DNA from: Thermothielavioides terrestris NRRL 8126
Taxonomy: Eukaryota; Ascomycota; Sordariomycetes; Sordariales; Chaetomiaceae
Direction: 5' to 3'
Assembly (NCBI RefSeq): GCF_000226115.1
Contig: NC_016459.1
Location: 2,961,501-3,025,500, forward strand
Length of the DNA stretch: 64,000 nucleotides
Position 1 is the stretch's first letter. Each line of letters opens with the position of its first letter. Below are positions 11,541 through 22,300 of the stretch, one piece after another. The notes beneath the pieces were generated by a model that was not told the DNA's origin, ran no database searches, and saw only the letters and a program-made list of their open reading frames with translations. Both the position numbers and the translations under genes were made by a program.

Positions 11541-12311
11541 ATGCCTCGCAGCTACAAAAAGACAGACCTCTTCGGCGGAGCTCTGGTATGCGACCTGCCG
11601 GAGAACTTCGCCGACGTGAGGTATACCTCAACCTTCCGTCCCCCCAGGCTAGCAGCAAGTCGCCTGACTCTTCTCCTAGCACGATCCGCAAAGTCCCGGA
11701 TAACCAAGAGGTCTACCTCGACAAGGACGGCTTTACCTCCATCATCTTCGACATCACTGAGCGCGTCGAGAGCTCCGGCGACGATCCGCTCGAGCGCGAC
11801 GGCCGCGCCCTCACCATCCACCTGGAAGACATAGTGGGCGACGACGCCGACACAGTCAAGGTCTGGAACACGACCGAGACGCAGTTCACTCACCTCGAGT
11901 ATGCGCCCCCCGCGCGCCCGCTTTCCCCGCTTTCCCCTCGTGACAAACCCACCCACCCAAAACAGTCCACTAACCAGCCGGCCGGCATGACACACACACA
12001 GCGAGCGCATACCCGTGTACACGCTGATCGCGACGCAAACGCCGCGGAAGGAGAAGGACGACGAGTCGCGGCGGCCGGCGTCGGCGCCCGACTTCACCGC
12101 GCTGATCCTCACGCTGCTGCGGCTCGAGAAGCAGCGCACCGACGTGCTGATCACCATCAACGTCCCGCACATCAAGGGCGAGTACGACGAGGAGGAGGTC
12201 GACCTGGCGCTGGGCAAGCAGGGCGAGCTCATCGGCGACGCGGTCGAGTACGCGGCCAAGATATGGACCTCGTTCGAGGTGCGGGATTGGAATCTGTTCA
12301 ATGAGGTGTAG
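11541..12311 (+). CDS. MOG1: Ran-interacting nuclear import factor Mog1
   Basis: Binds Ran/Gsp1 and promotes nucleotide release during nuclear protein import. Three exons: 11541-11620, 11680-11898 and 12002-12311, giving 202 aa. Exon 1 encodes KKTDLFGGALVCDLPENFADV, the usual Mog1 N-terminus. The spliced junction gives STIRKVPDNQEVYLDKDG, the family's most conserved block, followed by SIIFDITERV. Exon 3 (ERIPVYTLIATQTPRK onward) has the C-terminal strand and helix region ending RDWNLFNEV. The last acceptor lies in a CACACA run, so the exact exon 3 start could shift by a few bases; the one chosen keeps the frame. Convergent with the protease gene. Confidence 0.9.
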
Positions 12312-12632
12312 TTCTTGGGTAGCGGGGGGTAGTGGGGGGGAGGGAGGTAGCAGTGATTTAGGGCTTCTTCTGCTTGGGGATTGCTGAGGGGATGGCGGTT
12401 TCAGTGGGATGTGCCCCGGTGTGTTGAGTGTATTGCTGGGGCGGACCTGGGCCGAGCGGGATAGCCACAGGCGTTGCGAGGGCGAGGATACCGGGTGATG
12501 AGCTCATGACCATAACCGCATACTCTATTGCTTATCATTCTTACACTTGAGTTATCTGCTTTGTAGTCTGTACACTGGGTATCTTTTCTATGATGACCCT
12601 GTTACTCACACAACCCTCACCTCCCGAGTCTC
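12312..12632. other. Convergent intergenic region
   Basis: Lies between the stops of MOG1 and the protease gene and presumably holds both 3' UTRs. No other signal was seen. Confidence 0.5.
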
Positions 12633-14628
12633 TTATAACTCCTGGATCTCATCATCCGGCGTAGTTGACTTTGCCCGCTGCTGCCACCGACTGGCCGCCA
12701 TCTTCATGATCTCCTTCTGCGGACTCCTCGGGTTCTCCTCCTTCAACAGCCGCATCTGCTCCTTCACAAACTCCTGGTACCCGCTCAGCTTCGCCGGCTC
12801 CCCTTCCTCCGTCTTCTTCTTCTTGTTCTTCGCCGGCGCGGGCTTGATCTGGGCCAGCTCGCCGCGGCACACGCCGCAGCGGTGCCGCGACGGGTCGATG
12901 CTCTTGGAGTGCCGGTTGTACAGCAGGCCGCACGCGGCGCACCGCCACACGTACTTGAAGTTGATGCGGTACGAGTGCTTGGTCGTCACGCGCACGCCGC
13001 GGTCCGCGAACGCGCGCGACACCTGCGCCGCCCACGCCTTGAACTCGCGCCCGTGCGCCTGCGCGTTGCTGGTCACGCCGCTGATCATGAAGTTGGCCAG
13101 GTGGCAGAACTCGTGCGCGATCACGTTCACCAGCCGGTCCTCGTCGTCGATGATCTTCTCGGCGAGCTCGATCGAGGCGTGGTGCCTGCATCTGGGCTTG
13201 TTGTCTGTAGTGCTGCTGCTATTCGCGTCGGTCGGGGTGGCGCCCTCAGGCACCGCGGCGCGGAGTCTTTCGCCCTTCCAGTGGGCCCGCCCGGCGGTAG
13301 TCTTCAGCTTGTTGCTCCAGACGAGCCGGACGCCGCCAGTGGAAGCCGTCAGCTTGGCCATCTTGCCCTTGGTGATGACGGTGTCGAGCTCATGAAGGAA
13401 CTTTTCGGCTAGTTCGTGCTTCGACTTTTCGAAGGCCCTTTTTGCCTCGCGGTCTGACTGGCGCTTTACGGCTGTAGCGATCTCGGGTCTCCGTTCGGGA
13501 CCTTGCTTTGTCGGGCTCTTGCTGCGGGAGGCGGCCGCGTCCGGAAACAGCTGCTTCCGAGGCGAATGCTCATCGTTCCAGTCGTCGACGAAGTCTTGGC
13601 TCCAGAACATGTCGGAACTAGGGCGGTGCGGTGTCATCGGAATCCGGGGCAGTTTTCTAGGCGAAACGAGGCGTGATCGGGATTTCGGCGGTGTCGAAGG
13701 TGGCGTCGCTCGTTCCTTGCCCGGCCCCGAAGCCTTGGAGCGCCGGGGAGCTTCCTCGTTCTCATCGCTGCGAAAGTTAGCTTACTTTGAGACCTTAGAG
13801 AGTTGCGGCTTGCAAACAAACTTACAGCTGGAGCTCCAGCAAGGTATCGGCGAGGTCCTTTTCCACCTTAAGCTTTCCATCCTGTCTCCGTGCTCTGACC
13901 GGATGCGCACCACGACCTCGTTTCTCGGAAGGTCTTTCGCTTGGTCCCCGGTAAGACAAGCCCTCCCCTTCTGTTCCTGACGTAGAGCGTTGTCGGCTTT
14001 CCGGAACCTGGGCGGAGTGCCCCAACTCTTTGCTGCGCCTCAACCGAAGCCTAGGCTTTGCTGGGGGAATATCTGACCAAAAACCGAGGCCGTCACTGTC
14101 GCTATCGTTGTCGTCGGACTCATTGTCTTCGAATTCTGAGCCATCGGAATCGGATTGAAGAGACTCCTCATCAGTCACAGACTCCTCGCTGCTGCCGAGA
14201 TCCTCCTGGGCCGAGACAAATTCCGTCTCCTCCTCATCCGCCTCCTCCTTCCGCTCCGTAACAGGCGGAGCAATCACGGCGGCCGGCTTCGCGTTCCCAG
14301 CTCTGGTTGCAGTAATCTTCCGGCTTGGTCTCACGATCTTTTCCTTCTCTTGGCGCGAATAGTTCTCGTGCCCATCCGTTGTGCTTTCCGGAACCCATGG
14401 CTTCAACAACAGATTGTTTGTTAGGGGCGCCAGCTTCCGCCTCCTTATTGGCGCCTTCGGCTTCCCTTTCCCTGATGCTGCTTCTCCCGCCGACTGGGCC
14501 TCTGGCTGTGGTTGAGTGGCGGATGCATCGGCTCGGTTCTGCATCTTTTTCCTTGACGCAAGAGTTCCGATGTCCGGGAACTCGTCATCGTCGCTCCCAG
14601 TATCGGTTGGCATGCTCAATTTGGCCAT
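12633..14628 (-). CDS. GCNA-like SprT metalloprotease with acidic N-terminus and HMG-box-like C-terminus
   Basis: Predicted zinc protease acting on DNA-bound or crosslinked proteins. Two exons on the minus strand: 14628-13826 and 13767-12633, with a 59-bp intron, giving 645 aa. Residues 1-310 are disordered and include a strongly acidic block (SDSDGSEFEDNESDDNDSD). The SprT domain follows, with the zinc-protease motif HEFCH at about 486-490 and a downstream HGREFKAW supplying the third ligand. A zinc ribbon has two CxxC pairs (RCAACG and RCGVCR). The C-terminus (GYQEFVKEQMRLLKEENP, then MKMAASRWQ) resembles an HMG box. This order (acidic disorder, SprT, zinc ribbon, HMG-like) is that of the GCNA/ACRC family rather than Wss1 or Spartan. 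Substrate and role are inferred from the family. Confidence 0.85.
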
Positions 14629-16328
14629 GTTGACAGGTTAAGCACGCAGGTTTTGTTGTAGTTTGTGGTAGCTGTTGAGGCTGAAGAACAGAGAACTGGC
14701 GAGTCTGAGCAGAAGGACTCAGGTTGTGCAGGTTGTCGCAGAACGACCTTGGAATGTATGAGTGAGATCTTTGATGGGCTTTCAGGCCTACCCCTCGGTT
14801 GCCCGGGGCAACAGCGGCACACACCCCTGCTGCAAGCGCGGCGAGAATCTCTGCAATCTTCAAATTCAACTCGAGTTGCACATGGAACAATTCGTCACTT
14901 TTCCCATATACTCACGTCGTAAATCTTGGGGGCCATAGCATCCATTCCGGTCGATTGTGCATTCCGTCGGCAACCACATGCAGCAGTTCGTCTGCCTCCC
15001 GCATGTGCGGGGCTTGCCCGCTCTTTCGGAGCCGTCTCGGTAATTTTGGTGGTTCTCAGGGCTCTTCCGTACATGCCAAGGCCCACGGTCCAGAACAATG
15101 CCGGAAATGGTTGCAGGCCAGGGATGCAGCAGGCATGTTGACCGAGTCCATTGGATGAACTCGCCTAGCAGAGTACGTGTATTCATCCGAAAGATGCATC
15201 TGAAGATGTGCTGTTCCTCCGTCTACGCCCAATGTTCTGTACATGAGTGTGCGGAACGCGACGACGACGGGAACGTCGATCTGAGCTCATCGGGTTGGCT
15301 CCCGTCCCGTGTGGCAGCGGTAACACAACCTTGGGCCACGTTGTTTATCTGCTGTGCCCTTTAGCCTACCTGAGGTAACCTTTGCTTACGCAGTAATGCC
15401 GTGTCGGCCTCGACCTTTCCTTTCCTCCTCGATGCGCTGAAGAGGTGTCGCGCTCCATTTACCGTCTCCTGCAATATGCCCGCAATACCGATTTCGCCTG
15501 CATGATGTCAGGCTGCGGCTGGAAGACCCGTTTCCCCTCCCAAGCCGAAGTCGCGATAACGAGTACAATGCGCAGCCAGAGGAACCTTAAGCTCGGTCGG
15601 TTCTAGGCTATTATTGGCCATGACAGTTTGTGTAGGTACCGTGTTGCTCGCATGCTCCCCAGTTCTTCGTTCAGCGCGAAAATGTTCCAGGTTGTTGCAG
15701 CGGCACGCATGACGCAGGAACACCAATCTCTGCCTCCAGTGAGCGTCCGAGAACCGACTCGACCTCCACGATGGAGGCTGCCAGCCAGTCAATTGGAAGG
15801 TTGTGCGCCATTGGCATGGCATACTGCCCGACAACACTTGCCCCGTCGCTGCTAACACAACCGGTGGTTTGCAGAGCCATCTTCGTCATTGGCTTTGCGC
15901 CTGCAAAGCTTTGGGCACCATTGCAGAACTTTTCTCTCCAGTTCATTCTTGGTCCTCTCACGCATCGCCAGCTCACCGATGCCAGCGCAGTTCACTAGTT
16001 AGCGGCACGTTCCGCCGATCGCAGCCAAGCAGGGCAGTCCAGATTGCGAACCTCGTCATCGATCTGGAACAGGGCTTGGAGCTATGCCCGAACGGGGCCA
16101 ATTCAACGGCTTGGCAACGGCAGCAATTGCACCAGCTCAGATTCGGGTCATGAACTCTCACATGCAGCTCTCTGGCCATGCCTCTGGAAAGATACGATAA
16201 ATTGGTGACTACCTTAGTCTTCGGCACGGCTCTCGAATCAAAATCCAGGGGCAGTTCAACCAGATCGCGCCCTGGGACGGAGCCGTGAGCAGGGTACGCT
16301 GCACTAGTGTAGTGTAGAGGCGCGGGCG
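14629..16328. other. Gene-poor intergenic region
   Basis: No gene was recognised. Several overlapping minus-strand open frames between 15508 and 16227 (100-120 codons) lack recognisable motifs; they might be eroded coding DNA. The right end abuts the first MITE copy. Confidence 0.4.
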
Positions 16329-16718
16329 GGTAGACGTTAAAGAGGTCCCGCCAAGACTAATTTCGGCCAATTGTCGGCAATGTTTTTACATCGTCAGTAC
16401 GTCGCCAAGATCGCTACGGGGTTTGCACTATCGCCAAGGGTTAGTTCGCCAGGGGTACGGAGGGCGGCACTAGCCCCTCGCTAGTTAGGATTTAGGTTAA
16501 GGTGAGGATATAGGTTATAGTTAGAGTATAGATTATCCTCGTTTTCTTTTTTTTCGATTTGGTTGAGGTATTGTAAAGTTGTTGTTGTTGCGAGTCTTAC
16601 GATTTTATATATTGATGTTCGAAGTCGTAGCGGCCTCGCTCACCCTTGGCGATTTGTAATTACTTGTACGCGGCAGTCTCCGAAATTAGTCTTGGCGGGA
16701 CCTCTTTAACGACGACTA
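16329..16718 (+). mobile_element. MITE-like element, copy A (RIP-like mutated)
   Basis: About 390 bp with terminal inverted repeats of roughly 37 bp that begin GGTAGACGTTAAAGAGGTCC and end with the near-complement ...CTCTTTAACGACGAC. It has no coding capacity. It is the reverse complement of copy B at 17272-17661, but its interior carries many G-to-A and C-to-T changes relative to B (for example, the B-type GGGTGAGGGTTATAG region is eroded to ATTTAGG and ATATAGG), as expected from RIP. No clear target duplication flanks this copy. Confidence 0.75.
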
Positions 16719-17271
16719 AAAATATTAACTCGCTCTCTGTAGAGTCCATTCACTGACTAGCAGATGCTGCGTATGGGAGGGTTGCAGCTCGTGAGACAGC
16801 TCGCTCGTCGTGTACACAGGAGAGAACACTCTAGATAGCTTGTGTTCGCCGCAGAGAACTCCCGAGACTAACCTCTTGTGCATCCGGTGGCGGTTCGACC
16901 GCTCGTGTCCGGTTCTCCGTACACTTTGCGGGCAGGCCGGGCGCGTAGGAAAGAGCAGAACGTCGAGAAAGTTCTTGGGACGGAGCAGATGCTGTGTGGC
17001 ATCTCGGACCACGCAAGTACTGGCTACAACCCAAGCTGCGGTCAACCTCCGTTGTCCCGAACAGCCCTTCCAGTCTCATCACTCGCTTAACTGCAGATGC
17101 TGGTGTTTTCTTGACGGCCACCCGCTTCCTTGCTAGCGTCTTCACCACTGTCGTCATCGGGCTCTGCGAAACCAAGTTTTAGCCAACTCACCAGCCAGCC
17201 ACGACCAGGGGAGTATACGGAATACAAGGGGGGTACCTGGCCAAAACCTCGGCCACGCACGGGATTCAGGG
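16719..17271. other. Spacer between the two MITE copies
   Basis: 553 bp, overlapping short open frames on both strands without recognisable domains. No transposase sequence was seen. Confidence 0.4.
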
Positions 17272-17661
17272 GGTCGTCGTTAAAGAGGTCCCGCCAAGAC
17301 TAATTTCGGAGACTGCCGCTTACAAATATTTACAATCGCCACGGGGTAAGCAGGGCCACGACGACTTCGAGCAACATCAACAACGAGAATTGCAAAGACT
17401 CGTAGCAACAGCTTCGCGAAACCTCAACCAAATCGAAAAAAAAGAAAACGAAGTTAACCCGTACCCTAACCTTGACCCTCACCCTAACTATAACCCTCAC
17501 CCTAACTAGCGGGGGGCTGGCGCCGCCCCCCGTACCCCTAGCGAACTAACCCTTGGCGATAGTGCAAACCGCTTGGCGGTCTTGGCGGGGTACTGACGCT
17601 GTAAAAACATTGCCGACAATTGGCCGAAATTAGTCTTGGCGGGACCTCTTTAACGTCTACC
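17272..17661 (-). mobile_element. MITE-like element, copy B, with target site duplication
   Basis: About 390 bp in inverted orientation to copy A. It starts GGTCGTCGTTAAAGAGGTCC and ends CTCTTTAACGTCTACC. It is flanked by the direct repeat ATTCAGGG (17264-17271 and 17662-17669; the match extends to ATTCAGGGGG if terminal Gs are counted), i.e. an 8-10 bp target duplication. That size fits hAT- or Mutator-type transposition. The interior (about 17456-17510) contains telomere-like CCCTAA variants and, next to them, a G/C-rich palindrome-like stretch. No coding capacity. Confidence 0.78.
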
Positions 17662-17669
17662 ATTCAGGG

Positions 17670-19398
17670 GGACAGGGGGTGTCGGAGTGGCGGAGCAGTT
17701 GGACCTGACGCACCACAATCTCGGCTTTGACAGGCTGGAGCAGACCGCCAACAATGGTGGAACAATTCCTCCTTGGACAGCACTCACCCCATCTTCAAGG
17801 CCATTGGATGACCGATTATGTAAACCCCTCCAACTTTGCCGCGAGACTCATCCGTAGCGCTGCAGTAATTCAGTAGTGTAGTGTACACTTAGCAGGTGGC
17901 CTCCCGGCGGGCAGATTGCTGCAACTGCCAAGGTCCAATGCAATGTCCCAGATGAACGTGCTGAATGGGTTCCCGACAGCAGAAATCGAGGGCAGACCGG
18001 ATGGGTGGCATAAAATGGACCAGCAGTGAGGGAGCTCCTGTTCAGGGGTTGCAAGAGAAACAGAGAAACCCCGGTTTACAAGGACAGTATTCCAAACATT
18101 ATTGACGAAATGGCGAGGGAAACATCATATGAAACTGGACTCTGAATAAACCAAAGAAGCACCGTCTGTCGAACGATGCACCGCATTTGTAACGCCGTTC
18201 AGTTGACCATGGTCAAAGAGCGATGGAATCCTCGGCGGGTGCCTGCAATTCCTGCCGCGTACAGTGCGCCCCTGACGGGAGCACGCTGCCAGCACAGTGC
18301 CCCTCCCTTGTCCGCTTTCTCCCATCTCAGAACCCCTGGCAGGACCCGCCATCTCCCATCTGTCCCCCTGTCGTGGCCAGCAAGCCGCGCCCCGTCCTGC
18401 CCTGGCTGGTCCTGTCTCTTTCCGTCGCGGCGAAACGCACTCCATCCTTGAATGCCTCCTTTTTTCCCTCCCATTTCCCTGTTCCTTCCCCCATCGTCCT
18501 CTCCTAGGCAGGAGCCTTTTCTTTTCTGTTTGGCTTCCCCGACGCTCGCTCGCTCCCACCTCCCGCATCTCCCGACTCTCGTTTTTTTGGGTGCACCGGT
18601 AAAGGGCTTGTTTGGTTTCCCAGCGGCGCCAATCCAGCGACAACCGACACCACCAATCTGGGCCGCCAACCGCCAGCCGCCCGTCCTCGTCGCCCGCAGT
18701 GCCTGAACGATTAGGTGGCGACGCTCGCGACACACGAGACACAGACACCCGCGGCAAGCCCGGCACCAGACCTGACCGGACGCCAGCACCGACGATCGTT
18801 AATCCGAACAAGACAGCATTTTTTTCTTGGAACAACATAGATCCTGGGAGGATTTTGTGGGAGAATCCTGGCGTTTCTTCCTGGCTTGGACTGGTGCACG
18901 ACCGTTTCGCCCAATTCTCCCGTCATCTCCAAGCCAACCTGCAGTTCTGCGCCCCACCGCGCCGCCAATCGTTGCTCCCCGTTGTGTTGTGCAACAACAT
19001 CGACTGCCACCTGAATCAACTTTCACCCTCCTCCTCAACAACGAAAGACCCCTCCGCCGACTTCACCGCTCATCAATTTCTCGCGCTGTGGCCGGCCACT
19101 CTCACTCTTGCCCACTCTCGGGACCTTGGTTTAATACTTCTTTCTCGGGGCTGTCTAGCGAAGGAGTGCACCTCCACGCCCGGCCGTTCTCACTGCGCAC
19201 CTTCCTTGTGGAGGCTTTGACCGCAGTCCCTGGCCCAAGAAGCGTTTCCATGAGCTGCTGATTCGGTAAGTAGCACAGATCGCACCGCCCACTGCCTGCC
19301 ATGTGCCCGCAATGCATGCGTGGCCTGGCGCTGAACCCCGCCGCTTGGTGCCCGTGTCTAACCTGTGTTCCAGCATCCCGTACACATCGCTTGCCAGC
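17670..19398. other. Upstream region and leader of the glucan synthase gene
   Basis: No separate gene was recognised. The stretch 18400-18600 is strongly pyrimidine-rich on the plus strand, a common feature of highly expressed fungal promoters. A likely 5' UTR intron is annotated separately at 19266-19373. Confidence 0.5.
19266..19373 (+). other. FKS1: Probable 5' UTR intron of FKS1
   Basis: Donor GTAAGT at 19266, branch TCTAAC near 19358 and acceptor TTCCAG ending at 19373, 25 bp before the start codon. Inferred from consensus signals only. Confidence 0.6.
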
Positions 19399-22300
19399 AT
19401 GTCGGGATATCAACAAGGCCATGGCCATGGCCAAGGCCCGGGCCACAACGACTACGATGATGGCTACGGCCACCAGGGAAACACCGACTCGTATTACCAG
19501 GACGACCAGCATTACTATGACCACAACCAGAACAGCGGCAACCATGGCCAGCATTACGGCGAGGGATACTATGATGAATCGTGCGTTCCCGCTCTCCCTG
19601 CGGCCTGGCCGTGAAATGCGTCTGCTGACCCAGCTACCAGTGGCTATTACAATGCCGACCCCAACAATCCCTACCACCAGGACGGCGGGTACTACGACAA
19701 CCACGACCAGTACCACGACGGTTACTACAACAACGATGGCTATTACGACCAGGGGTATGACCGAGGCGGCTATGGCAATGGCCACGGGCACCGCAATGGA
19801 TCGGAAGAGGATTCCGAGACCTTCAGCGACTTCACCATGCGCTCCGACATGGCTCGAGCCACCGACATGGACTACTACGGGCGCGGCGACGAGCGGTACA
19901 ACAGCTACAACGAAGGCCAAATGGGTGGCAGGGGCTATCGGCCCCCTTCGTCGCAGATCTCGTATGGCGGCAACCGGTCCTCGGGCGCGTCCACCCCGAA
20001 CTACGGCATGGACTACGGCAATGTGCTCCCCGCCGGCCAGCGATCGCGCGAGCCCTACCCTGCCTGGACGTCGGATGCCCAGATCCCCCTCTCGAAGGAG
20101 GAGATCGAGGACATCTTCCTCGATTTGACGGCCAAGTTTGGTTTCCAGCGTGACAGCATGCGGAACATGTACGACCATCTGATGACGATGCTCGACTCCC
20201 GGGCGTCGCGCATGACGCCAAACCAGGCCCTCCTCTCTCTCCACGCCGACTACATTGGGGGCGACAACGCGAACTACCGCAAGTGGTACTTCGCCGCCCA
20301 TCTGGATCTCGACGATGCGGTGGGCTTTGCCAACATGAAGGGCAAGGGCCTGCGACGAACTCGCAAGAACAAGAACAAGAAGGCTGCTGCCGGTGAGAAC
20401 GAGGCCGAAGTGCTCGAGGACCTGGAAGGCGACGACTCGCTCGAAGCCGCCGAGTACCGCTGGAAGACGAGGATGAACCGCATGTCTCAGCATGACCGCG
20501 TGCGCCAGCTTGCTCTGTACCTCCTCTGCTGGGGCGAGGCGAACCAGGTCCGCTTCATGCCCGAGTGTCTGTGCTTCATCTTCAAGTGCGCCGATGACTA
20601 CTTGAACTCGCCTGCCTGCCAGAACATGGTTGAGCCGGTCGAGGAGTTTACCTACCTCAACAACGTCATCACCCCGCTCTACCAGTACCTGCGGGATCAA
20701 GGGTACGAGATCCTCAATGGGGTTTATGTCCGTCGGGAGAGAGACCACAACCAAATCATCGGGTACGATGACTGCAACCAGCTGTTCTGGTACCCCGAGG
20801 GCATCGAGCGCATCGTATTCGAGGACAAAACCCGGCTGGTCGACATCCCCCCCGCGGAGCGCTACCTCCGACTCAAGGATGTCGTGTGGAAGAAGGTGTT
20901 CTTTAAGACGTACAAGGAGACGCGGTCTTGGTTCCACATGCTCGTCAACTTCAACCGTATCTGGATCATCCACCTCACCATGTTCTGGTTCTACACAGCG
21001 TTCAACTCGCCGACTCTTATCACGCCCAATTACCAGCAACAGCTCAACAACAGTCCTCCAGCTGCGGCCATGTGGTCCTTCGTCGGTTTTGGAGGCGCCA
21101 TCGCGTCCTTCCTTCAGATCTTGGCGACGCTGGCTGAGTGGCTGTACGTCCCTCGCAGGTGGGCTGGTGCACAGCACTTGACCAAGCGTTTGCTCTTCAT
21201 CATCGCCATCTTCATCATCAACGTGGCTCCCGGCGTCTATGTCTTCATGCCGGCAGCCAACCAGGAAAAGTTCCTCGAGAAGCAGAACACCAAGATTGCG
21301 CTCGTGCTCGGCATCGTGCAGTTCTTCGTCGCCTTGGCTACCTTCTTGTTCTTCGCCATCATGCCGCTCGGCGGTCTGTTTGGGAGCTATCTGACCAAGA
21401 ACTCGAGGAGATACGTCGCCAGCCAGACTTTCACGGCAAGCTATCCGCGCCTCTCCGGCAACGACATGGCTCTGTCCTACGGCCTCTGGCTCGTGATCTT
21501 TGGCGCCAAGTTCGGGGCTTCTTACGGTTACCTGACCCTGTCGCTGCGCGACCCCATCCGCTACCTGATGCTCATGAACGTCGACAGCTGCCTGGGCGAT
21601 ACCATTGTCAAGCAGTATCTGTGCAAGTATCAGCCGCAGATCACCCTGGGTCTCATGATGTTCACCGATTTGATCTTCTACTTCCTGGACACGTACCTTT
21701 GGTACGTCCTGCTCAACACCATGTGCTCGATCTCTCGGTCTTTCTATCTCGGCTCCTCGATCTGGACACCCTGGAGAAACGTCTTCTCTCGCCTGCCCAA
21801 GCGCATCTACTCCAAGATCCTGGCCACCACCGACATGGAGATCAAGTACAAGCCCAAGGTGCTCATCTCGCAGATCTGGAATGCTATCGTCATCTCCATG
21901 TATCGCGAGCACCTGTTGTCCATCGAGCACGTCCAGAAGCTGCTCTACCATCAGGTACCCTCCGAACAGGAGGGCAAGCGCACCCTCCGTGCTCCCACCT
22001 TCTTCGTCGCCCAAGAGGACCACTCGTTCAAGACCGAGTTCTTCCCCAGCCATAGCGAGGCCGAGCGGAGAATCTCCTTCTTTGCGCAGTCTCTCTCGAC
22101 GCCGATCCCCGAGCCGGTCCCGGTCGACAACATGCCCACCTTTACCGTGATGATTCCCCACTACAGCGAGAAAATCCTGTTGTCGCTGAGGGAGATCATC
22201 CGCGAGGACGAGCCTTACTCGCGCGTCACCCTCCTCGAGTACCTCAAGCAGCTGCATCCTCATGAGTGGGATTGCTTCGTTAAGGACACCAAGATCCTGG

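Noticed and set aside
15508..16227. Chain of minus-strand open frames that looked like an eroded gene
   Set aside because: No recognisable motif, no consistent splice signals, and the plus strand is just as open.
16329..17661. Single composite transposon bounded by both MITE copies
   Set aside because: The outer flanks share no target duplication, whereas copy B has its own 8-10 bp duplication, so two separate insertions fit better.
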